Assembly (NCBI RefSeq): GCF_001613545.1
Contig: NZ_BDCO01000002.1
Location: 1,488,001-1,552,000, forward strand
DNA length: 64,000 bases
Reading direction: 5' to 3'
DNA from: Terrimicrobium sacchariphilum
Lineage (GTDB): Bacteria; Verrucomicrobiota; Verrucomicrobiia; Chthoniobacterales; Terrimicrobiaceae
The notes under the pieces are model-generated. The model was given only the letters and a program-made list of their open reading frames with translations, was not told the origin of the DNA and did not search any database. The translations under genes were made by a program, and so were the position numbers. The first letter of the stretch is position 1, and every line of letters begins with the position of its first letter. Shown here one piece after another: positions 1 through 9,586 of this stretch.

Positions 1-257
1 GCGGCGCGTTGCGGGTGGCAGTGATCGGTGGAGGATGCTCGGGATTGCAGTACAAGATGGACCTCGTCGACGGCCCGGCCAATCGCGACATCATGGTCGA
101 GTCCAACGCCGTGCGCGTGGTCGTCGATCCCAAGAGCGCGCTCTTCGTCAGCGGATCGGAGCTCGACTACAGCGACGACCTGCAAAAGGGTGGCTTCAAG
201 GTGACGAATCCCAATGCCGTGGCGCATTGTTCGTGCGGCGAGAGTTTCTCGGCGTGA
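1..257 (+). CDS. iscA: A-type Fe-S carrier (IscA/HesB family), 5' partial
   Basis: This is the C-terminal part of an A-type iron-sulfur carrier, which accepts or delivers Fe-S clusters during cytoplasmic assembly. The three conserved cysteines of the family are visible: one in GGGCSGLQY near the visible N-terminus and two in the terminal CSCGESF motif. The frame is open to the window edge. The TTG at position 9 lies inside the conserved core, so the true start is upstream of the window. The stop overlaps the GTG start of hscB by 3 bases (GTGA), which places it in an isc operon with the two chaperones that follow. Confidence 0.9.
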   Translation, partial: GALRVAVIGGGCSGLQYKMDLVDGPANRDIMVESNAVRVVVDPKSALFVSGSELDYSDDLQKGGFKVTNPNAVAHCSCGESFSA

Positions 258-796
258 CGGACGCCTTTTCCCTGTTCGGAATCGCGGCGCGGCCCATTCC
301 CGACGAGACCGATCTCAAGGAACGTTATCTGCGCGAATCGGCTGCCGCCCATCCAGATTCCGGGCGTGGAGACGCCGGGCGATTTACGGAGCTTCAGGAG
401 GCCTATCGCGTATTGAGCGATCCCGCGGCACGATTGCGTCTGCTGGCGGGCGATGGCGACACAGTGGGCCGGCTGGGATCGCCGGAGATTTTCATGCTGG
501 TGGGCGGAACGATGCAGGCGGCCAATGCGGCATTGCAGACCCGCTCCTCCTCGACCACGGCCCTCTCGCGAGCGGTCAGCACCGCGGAATGTCGCGCGGC
601 AGCGGCAAAGGTGACGCTGGCCCTCGAGGCCATCGCAGACTCCCGCGCCAGGCTCGACGCGCGCCTGCGTGAGTTGGATACGCGCTGGCCTGCGGTGGAG
701 CCGGGTGAACTCGCCGCTCTGGCGGGCGATTATGCCTTTACCGGAAAGTGGGAGGCCCAATTGCGCGAGGCGGAATTTAAGCTCGCGCACGGCTGA
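254..796 (+). CDS. hscB: HscB-like J-domain co-chaperone for Fe-S assembly
   Basis: A 180-residue protein with an N-terminal J-domain carrying the diagnostic HPD tripeptide (AAHPDSG, about residue 33), followed by an alpha-helical C-terminal half. The length matches HscB (about 170-180). HscB-type proteins deliver the scaffold IscU to HscA and stimulate its ATPase. I chose the GTG at 254 because it overlaps the iscA stop and gives the J-domain its normal N-terminus; a longer in-frame ORF from 35 would overlap iscA. The hscA gene follows after 23 bases. Sequence identity to HscB is weak outside the J-domain, so the name also relies on context. Confidence 0.82.
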   Translation: MTDAFSLFGIAARPIPDETDLKERYLRESAAAHPDSGRGDAGRFTELQEAYRVLSDPAARLRLLAGDGDTVGRLGSPEIFMLVGGTMQAANAALQTRSSSTTALSRAVSTAECRAAAAKVTLALEAIADSRARLDARLRELDTRWPAVEPGELAALAGDYAFTGKWEAQLREAEFKLAHG

Positions 797-819
797 ACGG
801 CACGTAGCGTGCGGTGACC

Positions 820-2457
820 ATGATCGTAGGAATCGACCTCGGAACGACAAATTCCCTCATCGGCGCGATGGACGCCGGTTTCCCCGTGCTCTTTGCCGAC
901 GAGAACGGGTGCCGACTCACGCCCTCCGCGCTCTATTTCCCGGAAGATGCGACCGAGCCGGTGGTTGGTTGGGAGGCTCTCGAGCATCGCGAAACCGGGG
1001 TTTTGTCGATCAAGCGCCTGATGGGTTCGCGCGTTGGCGAGGTGGAGACCACCTTGCCGGTGGTGGGCAGGCCGGGCGAACCGGTGCGCTTGCAGGTAGG
1101 TTCCCAGACCCTTAGCCCCGAGGAGATTTCCGCATTCATCCTCCGCAAGCTCAAGGTCCAGGCTGAACGTGTCTTGGGTGGTCCGGTGACGAAGGCCGTC
1201 ATCACGGTCCCGGCCTATTTCAACGACGCCCAGCGCAGCGCCACCAAGCGGGCGGGTGAACTGGCGGGGTTTGAGGTCGAGCGCCTCCTGGCGGAGCCCA
1301 CTGCGGCCGCGCTCGCCTATGGTTTGGACCGGCTGGGGGAAAAATCACACGTGGCCGTTTACGATCTGGGCGGCGGAACGTTTGACATCTCGGTGCTGGA
1401 GCTTTCCGGCGGCGTGTTTCAGGTGCTGGCGACGAACGGCGATACCCGGCTTGGCGGCGATGACTTTGACCGGGCGATCGCGGAGAAATTTGGCATTTCT
1501 CTGGCGGAAGCCGAGGCTCGGAAACGCGAGGGTGGCGAGCAGATTGCAGAAGTCTGCCGCCCGATCCTTGAGAAGACCCGTCTGCATTGCCTGCGTTCGC
1601 TGCACGACGCGAAGGTCGATGTCGGACAGCTTGACGAGGTGATCCTCGTTGGCGGCTCGACTCGCATGCCGCTGGTGCGCGAGTTTGTTCGCGAGGTGTT
1701 CGGAAAGGAACCCAACGTCTCCCAGCATCCGGATGAAGCGGTGGCATTGGGCGCGGCGATCCAGGCGGGTATCCTGTCCGGATCCGTGCAAAACGTCACC
1801 CTCCTCGACGTGACGCCGCTTTCCCTCGGTATAGAGACTTTTGGCGGGTTGATGAATGTCCTCATCCCGCGAAATACGACCATTCCCTGCCGGGCGGGCG
1901 AGATGTTTGCCAATGCCGCCGCCAACCAGACCTCGATGCGCATCACGGTGCTCCAGGGCGAGCGCGAGATGGCTCGGGATAACTGGAAGCTCGGTGAGTT
2001 TGTCGTCTCATTTGCCCCCGCTCCACGCGGTCAGGCCAGGGTGGGAGTACAGTTTGAAATCGACGCGAATGGGCTGCTCCAGGTCCTCGCCCGCGATATC
2101 GCCACCGGAGTCGATACCAAGGTCGCGATCGAGAGCGCGGTCGAGGTGAGCGACGAAGCGGTGGAAAAGATGCTGGAGGATTCCCTCGAGCACGCCTTTG
2201 AGGACATGGATGAGCGGGTCTTTACCGAGGCGACGATCAAGGCCGACGAGATGCTGCCCGCTGTCGACAAGGCTCTGGCGGCGCTCGGTGACAAGGTGCC
2301 GGAAAGCGACCGCGCCGCGATCCTGGCCGCCGCCGGGGCGGTGCGCAGCGCAAAGGCGGAAAAGTCGCTTTCCAAGCTGAAGGCCGCCCTGGCCGATCTC
2401 GACAGGCTGACTGAGCCGCTGGCCGCCCAGTTGATTGAACTGGCGATGGGCAGCTAG
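820..2457 (+). CDS. hscA: Hsp70-family chaperone HscA, short nucleotide-binding domain
   Basis: Hsp70 ATPase of about 545 residues. It has the phosphate-1 motif GIDLGTTNS (residues 4-12), the phosphate-2 motif DLGGGTFD (182-189), the adenosine motif LVGGSTRMP (276-284), and the LLDVTPLSLGIET linker followed by a substrate-binding domain. With iscA and hscB upstream it is the Fe-S assembly chaperone. Oddity: only about 54 residues separate LGGDDFD (211-217) from DEVILVGG, against about 100 in E. coli DnaK, so most of nucleotide-binding subdomain IIB appears to be missing. A GTG at 814 would add two residues; ATG 820 starts directly before the conserved core. The stop overlaps the convergent downstream gene by 4 bases. 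Confidence 0.9.
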   Translation: MIVGIDLGTTNSLIGAMDAGFPVLFADENGCRLTPSALYFPEDATEPVVGWEALEHRETGVLSIKRLMGSRVGEVETTLPVVGRPGEPVRLQVGSQTLSPEEISAFILRKLKVQAERVLGGPVTKAVITVPAYFNDAQRSATKRAGELAGFEVERLLAEPTAAALAYGLDRLGEKSHVAVYDLGGGTFDISVLELSGGVFQVLATNGDTRLGGDDFDRAIAEKFGISLAEAEARKREGGEQIAEVCRPILEKTRLHCLRSLHDAKVDVGQLDEVILVGGSTRMPLVREFVREVFGKEPNVSQHPDEAVALGAAIQAGILSGSVQNVTLLDVTPLSLGIETFGGLMNVLIPRNTTIPCRAGEMFANAAANQTSMRITVLQGEREMARDNWKLGEFVVSFAPAPRGQARVGVQFEIDANGLLQVLARDIATGVDTKVAIESAVEVSDEAVEKMLEDSLEHAFEDMDERVFTEATIKADEMLPAVDKALAALGDKVPESDRAAILAAAGAVRSAKAEKSLSKLKAALADLDRLTEPLAAQLIELAMGS

Positions 2458-3482
2458 TTCTTCGCCGTCTTTCCCGAGGGGCGGAAGTAAGCGGCGAGAA
2501 ACTCTGGATCGCGGAAGCCGGATTCCCGACCCTGACGTACGATGATCAGGCTTTGCGAGGGAACGATGTAGACCCTCTGCCCGTAGGAACCCACCATCGC
2601 GAGGAGGTCTGTCGGAGCCTCCCGGGAAAGACAGGTGCGATTCCATTCCTGACGGCCCAATCCCGCCGAGATGGCCTCCTCCACATCTCGGGAGACGGCA
2701 TCCTTGACGGCTGCCAGCGAGTTGTTCCAAAGACCTCCGCCATAAGCGGGATTGGCGTCGGAACCTTGTACCGCCTCGCGGAAAACCGGAGACGAGAAGA
2801 TCGGGAAAATCCAGCGCCAGCCTTCCTTGCGCACGACCTGTCCGACGGCAAGGAGTTGAGTGGCGCAGGCATGAGCGCCGGCAGAAAAATAAGGAGTTCC
2901 TTCCCTGTCCCGTCGCCATCCCGCGATGGGAATGCCGAGCGGTTGCAGCAGGACGGAGTTGATCCAGGGAAGCGGAGGCTGCTTCAGCTTGCGGGCCAGG
3001 ACAAGCTCTAGAGCTTCGTAGTGAGCAGGGCCATAAGCGAAGGTTGTGCCTGGTTTTGCTACCGAGGATAGCCTGGCGACGGCAGTCTGCTTGTCCTTGA
3101 GGTTCGGGCGGTAGAAGGTTTCATAACCGGGGTTCAGGCCCGAGGTTTGGTCGAGGAGTTGCCGGATCGTGATGTCGCGTTTCCGGGGATCATTTTTCCA
3201 TTCCGTGATGGCATCGCTGGCGCGTTCGTCGAGCTTGAGCCAGCCCTTGGTGATGGCGGCCATCGTCCCCATGGCGCAGAGAGTCTTGGTGATACTGTAG
3301 ACGTTGGGCGGTTGCACGCCGGTCGAGGTCCTTCCCCGGCTTACGAGCGTCCTGCCGTCCTGCCAGACCAAAAGTGCCGTCTCGCCATGTCGGGCGGAGT
3401 AGGCGGCGGCAGAGTGGGGGTCAGCCTGAGCTACCGCTGCTGAAAACAGCGAAATGATGATAAGGACTCCGATCGGCTTCAC
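2454..3482 (-). CDS. Secreted serine hydrolase, beta-lactamase class C-like
   Basis: A 342-residue protein with an N-terminal signal peptide (hydrophobic GVLIIISLFSAAVAQA). It belongs to the beta-lactamase/esterase-like serine hydrolases: the SxxK nucleophile motif is SITK at residues 63-66, followed by the expected helical segment. The usual YxN motif is replaced by YGP (in FAYGPAHYEALE), and I see no clear KTG/HxG triad near the C-terminus, so the substrate is unknown and beta-lactam hydrolysis should not be assumed. It lies downstream of the beta-helix/AAA+ gene on the same strand with a 9-base gap, which suggests co-transcription. Confidence 0.75.
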   Translation of the reverse strand: MKPIGVLIIISLFSAAVAQADPHSAAAYSARHGETALLVWQDGRTLVSRGRTSTGVQPPNVYSITKTLCAMGTMAAITKGWLKLDERASDAITEWKNDPRKRDITIRQLLDQTSGLNPGYETFYRPNLKDKQTAVARLSSVAKPGTTFAYGPAHYEALELVLARKLKQPPLPWINSVLLQPLGIPIAGWRRDREGTPYFSAGAHACATQLLAVGQVVRKEGWRWIFPIFSSPVFREAVQGSDANPAYGGGLWNNSLAAVKDAVSRDVEEAISAGLGRQEWNRTCLSREAPTDLLAMVGSYGQRVYIVPSQSLIIVRQGRESGFRDPEFLAAYFRPSGKTAKN

Positions 3483-3491
3483 CCGAGGAGT

Positions 3492-5672
3492 TTACTTATG
3501 TGAGTGATGTGCGCGACGGGAAATTGCGCCTCCCTCGATGCGCGGGGCGGCTTCCTTGAGCCGACGGTAGGCGAAGGATTCCCGCCAGAGTCCCCATTTG
3601 GTGAGGTAGGGCTTCTCGCAATGCACGCACACCATCGTGCGGTCCAAGCCGTGGACCCACGGATTTTCCTTGGAGCATGAAGGGCAGAAAGAGGAAAACG
3701 CCGGCATGCGGTCGGTTGCATTCCGGAGCAGTTTATCCATGGGCAGGTCCAGGTCCTGCGCTTCCATCTCGCAGTCGAAACGCTCCAGCCGGCCGCAGCG
3801 CTCGAGATAAAGCCGACGTGCACGCTGGTACAGGGACAGGACACCCTCAACCGAGGTGAATCGCCGATCCATACGGTCCGAATAGAAATGAAACGCCAGC
3901 AACAAGGTGAGCGCGGCGTCTGAACTCAGCGTAATCCCGTCGCGAATGCAGGCCTGGGTGAAGAGGTTGGTGAGCTCGACGGGGCCGTAGGAGGCGAAAT
4001 TGATGATATTGGAGAACGCGAGCTGGATAGCCGGACTCAGACGGAGCACACGCCGGATTTCCTCTCGTTCGCCCTCCATGATCACGAGACGCTCCGGGTC
4101 ACGGGTGAGATTCTCGATGAGAGTCCGTACGGCAGCCGTGGTTGCGGTGGTGAAACCGGTTGCTTCGCGGGCGCTAAGAAACAAAGCGCCTTCCTTGGGT
4201 AGTTGATCGATGCCTTCCTCCAGTAGCTGGTCGATCGTGACGCGATGAAGCTCCGGGCTGTGGATGATGCTGAAGACATGCAGCGCCTGGGCCAGCATGG
4301 CTCCGGCGCTCTCCTCACCCACGGACTTCGGGCCGATAAGAGCGGCGTGAAAGCTCTGGGTCGTCATCGGGAAACCTCGCAACCCGCGCCGGTAGGCGGC
4401 ATGAGCCTGGCGAATGATCCTCTCGAGCTCGGCCCGGACGTTCTCGTGGCTCACGGTCTGATTCAGAGCCTCCATGAGCGCGTCCATCGCAGATCCAGCG
4501 CGTTTTTCCACCGTGTCGGGATCGGTTACACTGGAGTCGATGAGTTTGCACTCCTCCAGGATCAGGTCATTCGACCTGAGGATGGCGGTAGGCGGTTGGC
4601 CGGTGAAAGAACTCAGCTTGATGACGCCTCGGCAATCCGAAGCCGAGAGAGCCGCACCGGTGATCGACTGGAGGGAAAGATCCGTCGCCTCGATATGGCT
4701 CATCTGCGCATCCACGGCGATTTCCGAAGCAGACTCCAGGCGGGATCGAAAGAATTCGAGACGAGCTTGATTCGCCGTAAGCGCAATGGTGGCCTCGGGG
4801 CGAACGAGGGAGTGCTCCATGAGAAGCGAGCCACCGGTGATGTTGATCTGTCCGCAACGTGCCGAGGACTGCTTGTCGAAAGAGCAGGAGCGGAGATGCA
4901 ATTTGCTCGATGCGAGGCCTGCGGAGATGATGCTCGCGGCGTGGTGCTCGGAAAAGTGGGTGCTGAGCAGACGCACCTCGGGGCAGTCCTGAAGGTAAAG
5001 CCCGACGCTGTTGCCGCGGAGGGAGAGACCCTCGGCGTAGACCGTCGAGGCTTCTGCGAAGATGCCCGCACCGAGTTCATCTGCACCCGGTTTTGCGGCA
5101 CATTGCTCAATGCGGCTGGCGTAAAGGGCGCAGGTGGAGCCATGGCGTACAGCCACGCCCGCGTGGCAGCCCGAGACCGCAGTGCGGAAGAGCTCAGAGG
5201 TCGAGCGGTCGGTAATGCACAGGCCCTCCTCGGCTTTTCGGATATGGCAGACGGTGAAGTAGGCCTGCCCCCCTTCACAAACGCGGACTCCGCCCTCGAT
5301 CAGGCACTCCTCAAAGATGACAATGCCCTTGCGGATCTCGATGGCCGGGGCGTCGTCGTTACCGCGAATCTTCAAGCCTGTAAAAATGACAAAATCGCCG
5401 GTAATGACCATGGGGCCACGCAGGCTCGCGCCATTTTCGATGGCTTGGAAGCGCAGCGACTTGTCCACCTCGGTCAGCTCATACTCGCCCGCAGGCACGA
5501 GTATCCCGTCATCCGGGGAGCTTTTCTTGATCGCCGCTGGAATGGTCTTGGAATCAAACATCCCACCTGCAGGGTCGACAGAGATGTCGCGAGCGCGCGG
5601 AGAACGCACATGCCGCGAGATGACTCCGGACAAAGCCTGAGGACGAAGTGAGAAGGGGGATGGAGATGGCAT
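3492..5672 (-). CDS. Parallel beta-helix protein fused to degenerate CbxX-like AAA+ domain and zinc ribbon
   Basis: A 726-residue protein without a signal peptide. Residues about 55-380 are a right-handed parallel beta-helix (short repeats such as VIFEECLIEGGVRV). Residues about 395-625 align by eye with the CbbX/CbxX AAA+ family (helix EALNQTVSHENVRAELERI, then sensor-like and lid segments LVIMEGEREEI...LSPAIQLAFSNIINF). The Walker A equivalent is GPKSVGEE (447-454), lacking the catalytic Lys, and the Walker B equivalent is GALFLSAR, lacking the acidic pair, so it is probably not an ATPase. The C-terminus has a CxxC...CxxC zinc ribbon (CPSC 663-666, CVHC 682-685). Function unknown; a scaffold or adaptor role is speculation. 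Confidence 0.8.
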   Translation of the reverse strand: MPSPSPFSLRPQALSGVISRHVRSPRARDISVDPAGGMFDSKTIPAAIKKSSPDDGILVPAGEYELTEVDKSLRFQAIENGASLRGPMVITGDFVIFTGLKIRGNDDAPAIEIRKGIVIFEECLIEGGVRVCEGGQAYFTVCHIRKAEEGLCITDRSTSELFRTAVSGCHAGVAVRHGSTCALYASRIEQCAAKPGADELGAGIFAEASTVYAEGLSLRGNSVGLYLQDCPEVRLLSTHFSEHHAASIISAGLASSKLHLRSCSFDKQSSARCGQINITGGSLLMEHSLVRPEATIALTANQARLEFFRSRLESASEIAVDAQMSHIEATDLSLQSITGAALSASDCRGVIKLSSFTGQPPTAILRSNDLILEECKLIDSSVTDPDTVEKRAGSAMDALMEALNQTVSHENVRAELERIIRQAHAAYRRGLRGFPMTTQSFHAALIGPKSVGEESAGAMLAQALHVFSIIHSPELHRVTIDQLLEEGIDQLPKEGALFLSAREATGFTTATTAAVRTLIENLTRDPERLVIMEGEREEIRRVLRLSPAIQLAFSNIINFASYGPVELTNLFTQACIRDGITLSSDAALTLLLAFHFYSDRMDRRFTSVEGVLSLYQRARRLYLERCGRLERFDCEMEAQDLDLPMDKLLRNATDRMPAFSSFCPSCSKENPWVHGLDRTMVCVHCEKPYLTKWGLWRESFAYRRLKEAAPRIEGGAISRRAHHSHK

Positions 5673-5827
5673 CGGTTCGCTGAGAGTCTACTCGGTATGC
5701 CCCGCGAAAAGAAAACAATCCCTCAAGCCATTCTATCTTTCGAGCAAATTTTTCCCAAAAAAGCGTGGCGATTTCGCAGTTGCTTTTCCCCGGTCAAGGC
5801 GACACCGTGTCAGAACCTTAAATCGTA

Positions 5828-6805
5828 ATGAGCGCCTCTCTCGCCGCCTCCACTCAACTCGACGAACTCAAGAAGTTTACAACAGTTGTCGCCGACACCG
5901 GGGATTTTGAATCCATCAAGAAGTATTCACCCCAGGACGCCACGACGAACCCGACCCTGATTTTCAAGGCGGTGCAGCAGGCCGAGTACAAGCCCCTGCT
6001 CGAAAAGGCCATCGCTGACAACAAGGGTTCCTCGCTCAGCGGTGATGCACTGGCCAAGAAGATCATCGACGATCTGCTCATTGCCTTCGGGACGAAGATC
6101 CTTGAGATCGTGCCGGGCCGCGTGTCGACCGAGGTGGACGCCCGTCTTTCCTTTGATGTCGAAGCGACGGTGGAGAAGGCCCGTTACCTGATCGGACTCT
6201 ATGAAAAAGCCGGTATCGCCCGTGAGCGCATCCTGATCAAGATTGCCTCCACTTGGGAAGGTGCCCGTGCTGCCGAAGTCTGCGAAAAGGAAGGCATCCA
6301 CTGCAATCTGACCCTGCTTTTCTCGCTGCCGCAGGCCATCGCCTGTGCCGAGGCTGGCGTAACGCTGATCTCGCCCTTCGTTGGCCGCATTTACGACTAC
6401 TACAAGGCCCACACCGGCAAGGAATACGTCGGAGCCGAGGACCCCGGCGTGCAGTCCGTCCAGCGCGTCTACAATTACTATAAGAAGTTTGGCTACAAGA
6501 CCCAGGTGATGGGCGCCAGCTTCCGCAATATCGGGGAGATCCTCGAACTCGCGGGCTGCGACCTCCTTACGATCAGCCCCGACCTGCTCGAGAAGCTGCA
6601 GAACTCGACTGATCCGGTGGCGCGCAAGCTCAGCCCGGAGGAAGCCAAGGCATCCGACATCGAAAAGATCGACGTGACGGAAAAAGTCTTCCGCTGGCTC
6701 CTCAACGAGGACCCGATGGCAACCGACAAGCTCTCCGACGGCATTCGCAAGTTTGCCGCTGATATCGTCAAACTCGAGGAAATCATTCTGAAATCGGTGG
6801 TATGA
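5828..6805 (+). CDS. tal: Transaldolase
   Basis: A 325-residue class I transaldolase of the TalB type, which transfers a dihydroxyacetone unit between sugar phosphates in the non-oxidative pentose phosphate pathway. Family motifs are visible: the N-terminal DATTNPTLI, the Schiff-base lysine segment [11 protein letters not shown], then CNLTLLFS and [12 protein letters not shown]. Length and full-length similarity match the family. It is probably cytoplasmic, with no signal peptide. The ATG of the next gene overlaps its stop (ATGA), so the pentose-phosphate enzyme is translationally coupled to a secreted protein of unknown role. Confidence 0.95.
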   Translation: MSASLAASTQLDELKKFTTVVADTGDFESIKKYSPQDATTNPTLIFKAVQQAEYKPLLEKAIADNKGSSLSGDALAKKIIDDLLIAFGTKILEIVPGRVSTEVDARLSFDVEATVEKARYLIGLYEKAGIARERILIKIASTWEGARAAEVCEKEGIHCNLTLLFSLPQAIACAEAGVTLISPFVGRIYDYYKAHTGKEYVGAEDPGVQSVQRVYNYYKKFGYKTQVMGASFRNIGEILELAGCDLLTISPDLLEKLQNSTDPVARKLSPEEAKASDIEKIDVTEKVFRWLLNEDPMATDKLSDGIRKFAADIVKLEEIILKSVV

Positions 6806-7422
6806 AAATTCGTATCCTGACCCTTCTCGCGGCGCTGGCTCTTGGGCTGATGCCGCAGGCCAAAGCCGTCACGGCGGCGGTGGAACATCCCGGCTCGGTA
6901 CCCATCCTGCTGGGGATCGAGAAGGTGCGTGACGAGTTGAAGCTCAACTCGCTGCAACGGGCTGTCCTCGACTCCCTGCGTGCCGAGTACAAGAATGCCG
7001 CACGTCAGATCGTGGCGGCGAATCCCACGACACCGGAGCAGCGCCTTGAGGCAGAGAAGAAGCTTCTCGCCTTGAATGATCGCTACAACGAGCGGGCGCT
7101 CTCGACCCTGAACACGACCCAGCGGGCGAAGTTCATGAAGATCGAGCGCAAGGTGCTGGGAGCACTTGTTCTCTACACTCCGTCGGTGCAGAAGGAACTC
7201 GCCCTTGCGCCAAAGCAGATTCAAGCCATCGAGAAAATCCGGCAGTCCGGTCTCAAGCAGGTGGGCAAGATCAACCGCAAATTTGAGGCGGGCAAAATCG
7301 GATATCAGGAACGTCTCGATCTTCTTCGCGCTCGCAAGATGGCCTCCTCCGAGGCCTTGCTCAAGGTGCTGACTCCGACTCAAAAGGCGGAGTTTGCGAA
7401 GATCACTTCGCAGCAAAGCTAG
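6802..7422 (+). CDS. Secreted helical protein with LTxxQ-like repeats
   Basis: A 206-residue protein with a clear signal peptide ([22 protein letters not shown]). The mature part is highly helical and charged, with three short segments resembling the LTxxQ signature of Spy/CpxP-type periplasmic proteins: [18 protein letters not shown] and LTPTQKAEF. No cysteines or catalytic motifs are apparent. It overlaps the transaldolase stop by 4 bases. A periplasmic chaperone or stress-sensor role is possible by analogy only; I do not recognise a named family with confidence. Confidence 0.75.
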   Translation: MKIRILTLLAALALGLMPQAKAVTAAVEHPGSVPILLGIEKVRDELKLNSLQRAVLDSLRAEYKNAARQIVAANPTTPEQRLEAEKKLLALNDRYNERALSTLNTTQRAKFMKIERKVLGALVLYTPSVQKELALAPKQIQAIEKIRQSGLKQVGKINRKFEAGKIGYQERLDLLRARKMASSEALLKVLTPTQKAEFAKITSQQS

Positions 7423-7450
7423 TTTCCCGAAGAAGGCCGTCCCCCCTTTC

Positions 7451-9496
7451 ATGCCGGCCTTCATAGCATTACGCGCCACGGTGAGATTTCTCGCCGTGGC
7501 GCTTTTTGCATGTGCGACCACTGCGTTTTCCGCGGATCTCCCGCCGGCAGAGTCCCTGGATGGGCCGACTCCCGCTTACCGGCGAAGCCTGGAAATCACC
7601 AACGAGACTCGCGAGGAACTGGCGGCCGGGAATATTGATCGGCTGGAGGCTATTGCCGCTCAATTGCGGGCCAGCAAAGAACGCCTCGACGGGGGAGGGT
7701 GGCTGCTTTCCTCCTACTATTGGGTGCTTGCGAAGATGCCCGACGAGGAGCAGGACCAGGCCGGGCGTATCGCCTTCCTGGAGAAATGGGTGGCCGAGCG
7801 CCCGCAGAGCATCACAGCGAGAGTCGCCCTGGCCTGGGCGCTCACGAGGTACGCCTGGAAGGCGCGAGGGAGCGGGACAAATGACACGGTGTCCGATGAA
7901 GGCTGGCGGCTCTTTGGCGAGCGACTCGACCAGGCGCGAGTTGTCCTGGATGAAGCAAAGAAGCTTAAGGAACAATGCCCGGGCTGGTACGAGGCGGCCC
8001 AATCCGTCGCCTTGGGACAAGGTTGGGATCCTGACGAATACTTTGCCTTGGTCGACGAGGCCATCGGTCGGGAGCCGACCTATGGCGCGTACTACTCCAA
8101 TGCCTGCTACTGGATGCTGCCGCGCTGGCATGGAGAAGAAGGTGAGTTTGAAGCCTGGATCACCGGGCTGGCCGACAAATCCCCGGAGGGGGAACGCGAT
8201 CGCCGTTACGCCGCCCTGGTCTGGTCCGCAGACCTCATGGCGAAAAACCGGGATATGGTTTTTGCAGAAGGGCGCCTGGATTGGGAGAGGACGAAGAAAG
8301 GATTTCAGGAGTGGATCGCTCGCGAACCAGACAATCTCATGGTTCGTTTCGTCTTCACGCGTCTCGCCGTGCTGGCCGATGATCGCGAGACGGCGCGGGA
8401 GCAGTTTGATTTCACGGGAGGTCGCTATTTTCCGAGAATCTGGACACCTGCGAGTTTCGAGGCCGCCCGGCGCTACGCCTACGAAGGCGGGCCAAACCCG
8501 CTTATCCCCAAGAAGACGGTCGAACGAAAGGGGCCGCGGTTTGATTTTGAAACGATCCGTAACATCCGGATCGGCGTCCACGTGTTGCTGGCGCTCGCCG
8601 GCGGATTCCTCGCGGGTTTCATCCTGCTGATCATTGCCTGGCAGCGCAAAGAGGTCTGGGCCGGAGTCATTGCGGTTTTTGTCGCGGTCTTTGCCTCGCT
8701 GCCCTTCGGGACGATCGGATCATTGGCGGCAGGGGTTGGTCTTTGGGTTTATCTCCGCTGCCGACCTGCAAGGACTTTGGATGAGGGGGGACGATTTTCT
8801 CCCTGGATGACACTGGCCGGAGTGATCTGTCTCGCGGTTGCTTATCTCGGGATGCAAGTAATGGCGGTTATCCCGGCCATGATTCCGTACCTGTTGGAAA
8901 TGGGGCCGAGTCAGCAGGCGGCCGCAGTGGAACGCCTCATGGCCAATGGTCAGGCGGAGCGCATTGCGATCAGTGCCGCGTGGTTGGTCGTGCTGGGTGC
9001 TGTGGCGGTCTGTGGCTCCCGGGTCCGGATCGCAAAGCGATTGGGGCTGAGTCGTCCCGGTCTCAAGGCCTCCCTGCTCTGGACGCCGGTGTTTCTGATC
9101 GTCATCGCCGCGATGGGATATGCTGTCGACAGGGTGCTGGACGCCCGGTCGATGGAAGCCCTTAAGCTGATGCAGATGGGGCGGCACAGTCCGGCGACTT
9201 TTATTCTGAGCCTGTGCCTTTTTGCTCCGTTGGCCGAGGAGTTGATCTTTCGCGGTTATGCCTACTCAGGGTGGATTCGCTCGATGGGGTGGTGGCTCAC
9301 GGCCCTGGTTTCGTCGCTCATCTTTGCCCTTCTCCATATTCAATATGGGTGGGTGGGGTTGGTTTATGTGTTTGTATTGGGTATGCTGCTCGCCTTGCTC
9401 CGTCGGCTCTCAGGCAGTGTGATTCCCTGCATCGTCCTGCACTCGGCAGCCAATGCCGTGTTTGTCATCAGCAGTTTTGTTTCACCGCTCGGGTGA
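7451..9496 (+). CDS. Multidomain membrane protein with C-terminal CPBP (CAAX-like) protease
   Basis: About 681 residues. An N-terminal signal sequence (FLAVALFACATTAFSA) precedes a roughly 340-residue, TPR-like helical extracytoplasmic region. A multi-helix membrane domain ending in a CPBP/Rce1-type intramembrane protease follows. The protease motifs are present in order: EELIFRG (EExxxR), FALLHIQYG (FxxxH) and HSAANAVF (HxxxN). I chose ATG 7451 because it places the signal sequence at the N-terminus; an in-frame start at 7394 would run through the previous gene's end. The coupling of a long tetratricopeptide-like domain to CPBP is unusual. Substrate unknown. Confidence 0.82.
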   Translation: MPAFIALRATVRFLAVALFACATTAFSADLPPAESLDGPTPAYRRSLEITNETREELAAGNIDRLEAIAAQLRASKERLDGGGWLLSSYYWVLAKMPDEEQDQAGRIAFLEKWVAERPQSITARVALAWALTRYAWKARGSGTNDTVSDEGWRLFGERLDQARVVLDEAKKLKEQCPGWYEAAQSVALGQGWDPDEYFALVDEAIGREPTYGAYYSNACYWMLPRWHGEEGEFEAWITGLADKSPEGERDRRYAALVWSADLMAKNRDMVFAEGRLDWERTKKGFQEWIAREPDNLMVRFVFTRLAVLADDRETAREQFDFTGGRYFPRIWTPASFEAARRYAYEGGPNPLIPKKTVERKGPRFDFETIRNIRIGVHVLLALAGGFLAGFILLIIAWQRKEVWAGVIAVFVAVFASLPFGTIGSLAAGVGLWVYLRCRPARTLDEGGRFSPWMTLAGVICLAVAYLGMQVMAVIPAMIPYLLEMGPSQQAAAVERLMANGQAERIAISAAWLVVLGAVAVCGSRVRIAKRLGLSRPGLKASLLWTPVFLIVIAAMGYAVDRVLDARSMEALKLMQMGRHSPATFILSLCLFAPLAEELIFRGYAYSGWIRSMGWWLTALVSSLIFALLHIQYGWVGLVYVFVLGMLLALLRRLSGSVIPCIVLHSAANAVFVISSFVSPLG

Positions 9497-9586
9497 GGTT
9501 TCGCCGCAAGTTTTGCCGCGATGGCTGTCGATAGTTAGAATGGTATTTCCGTTCCCGGTTCAGCCGGACGATCTTAGGTTGCGCTC

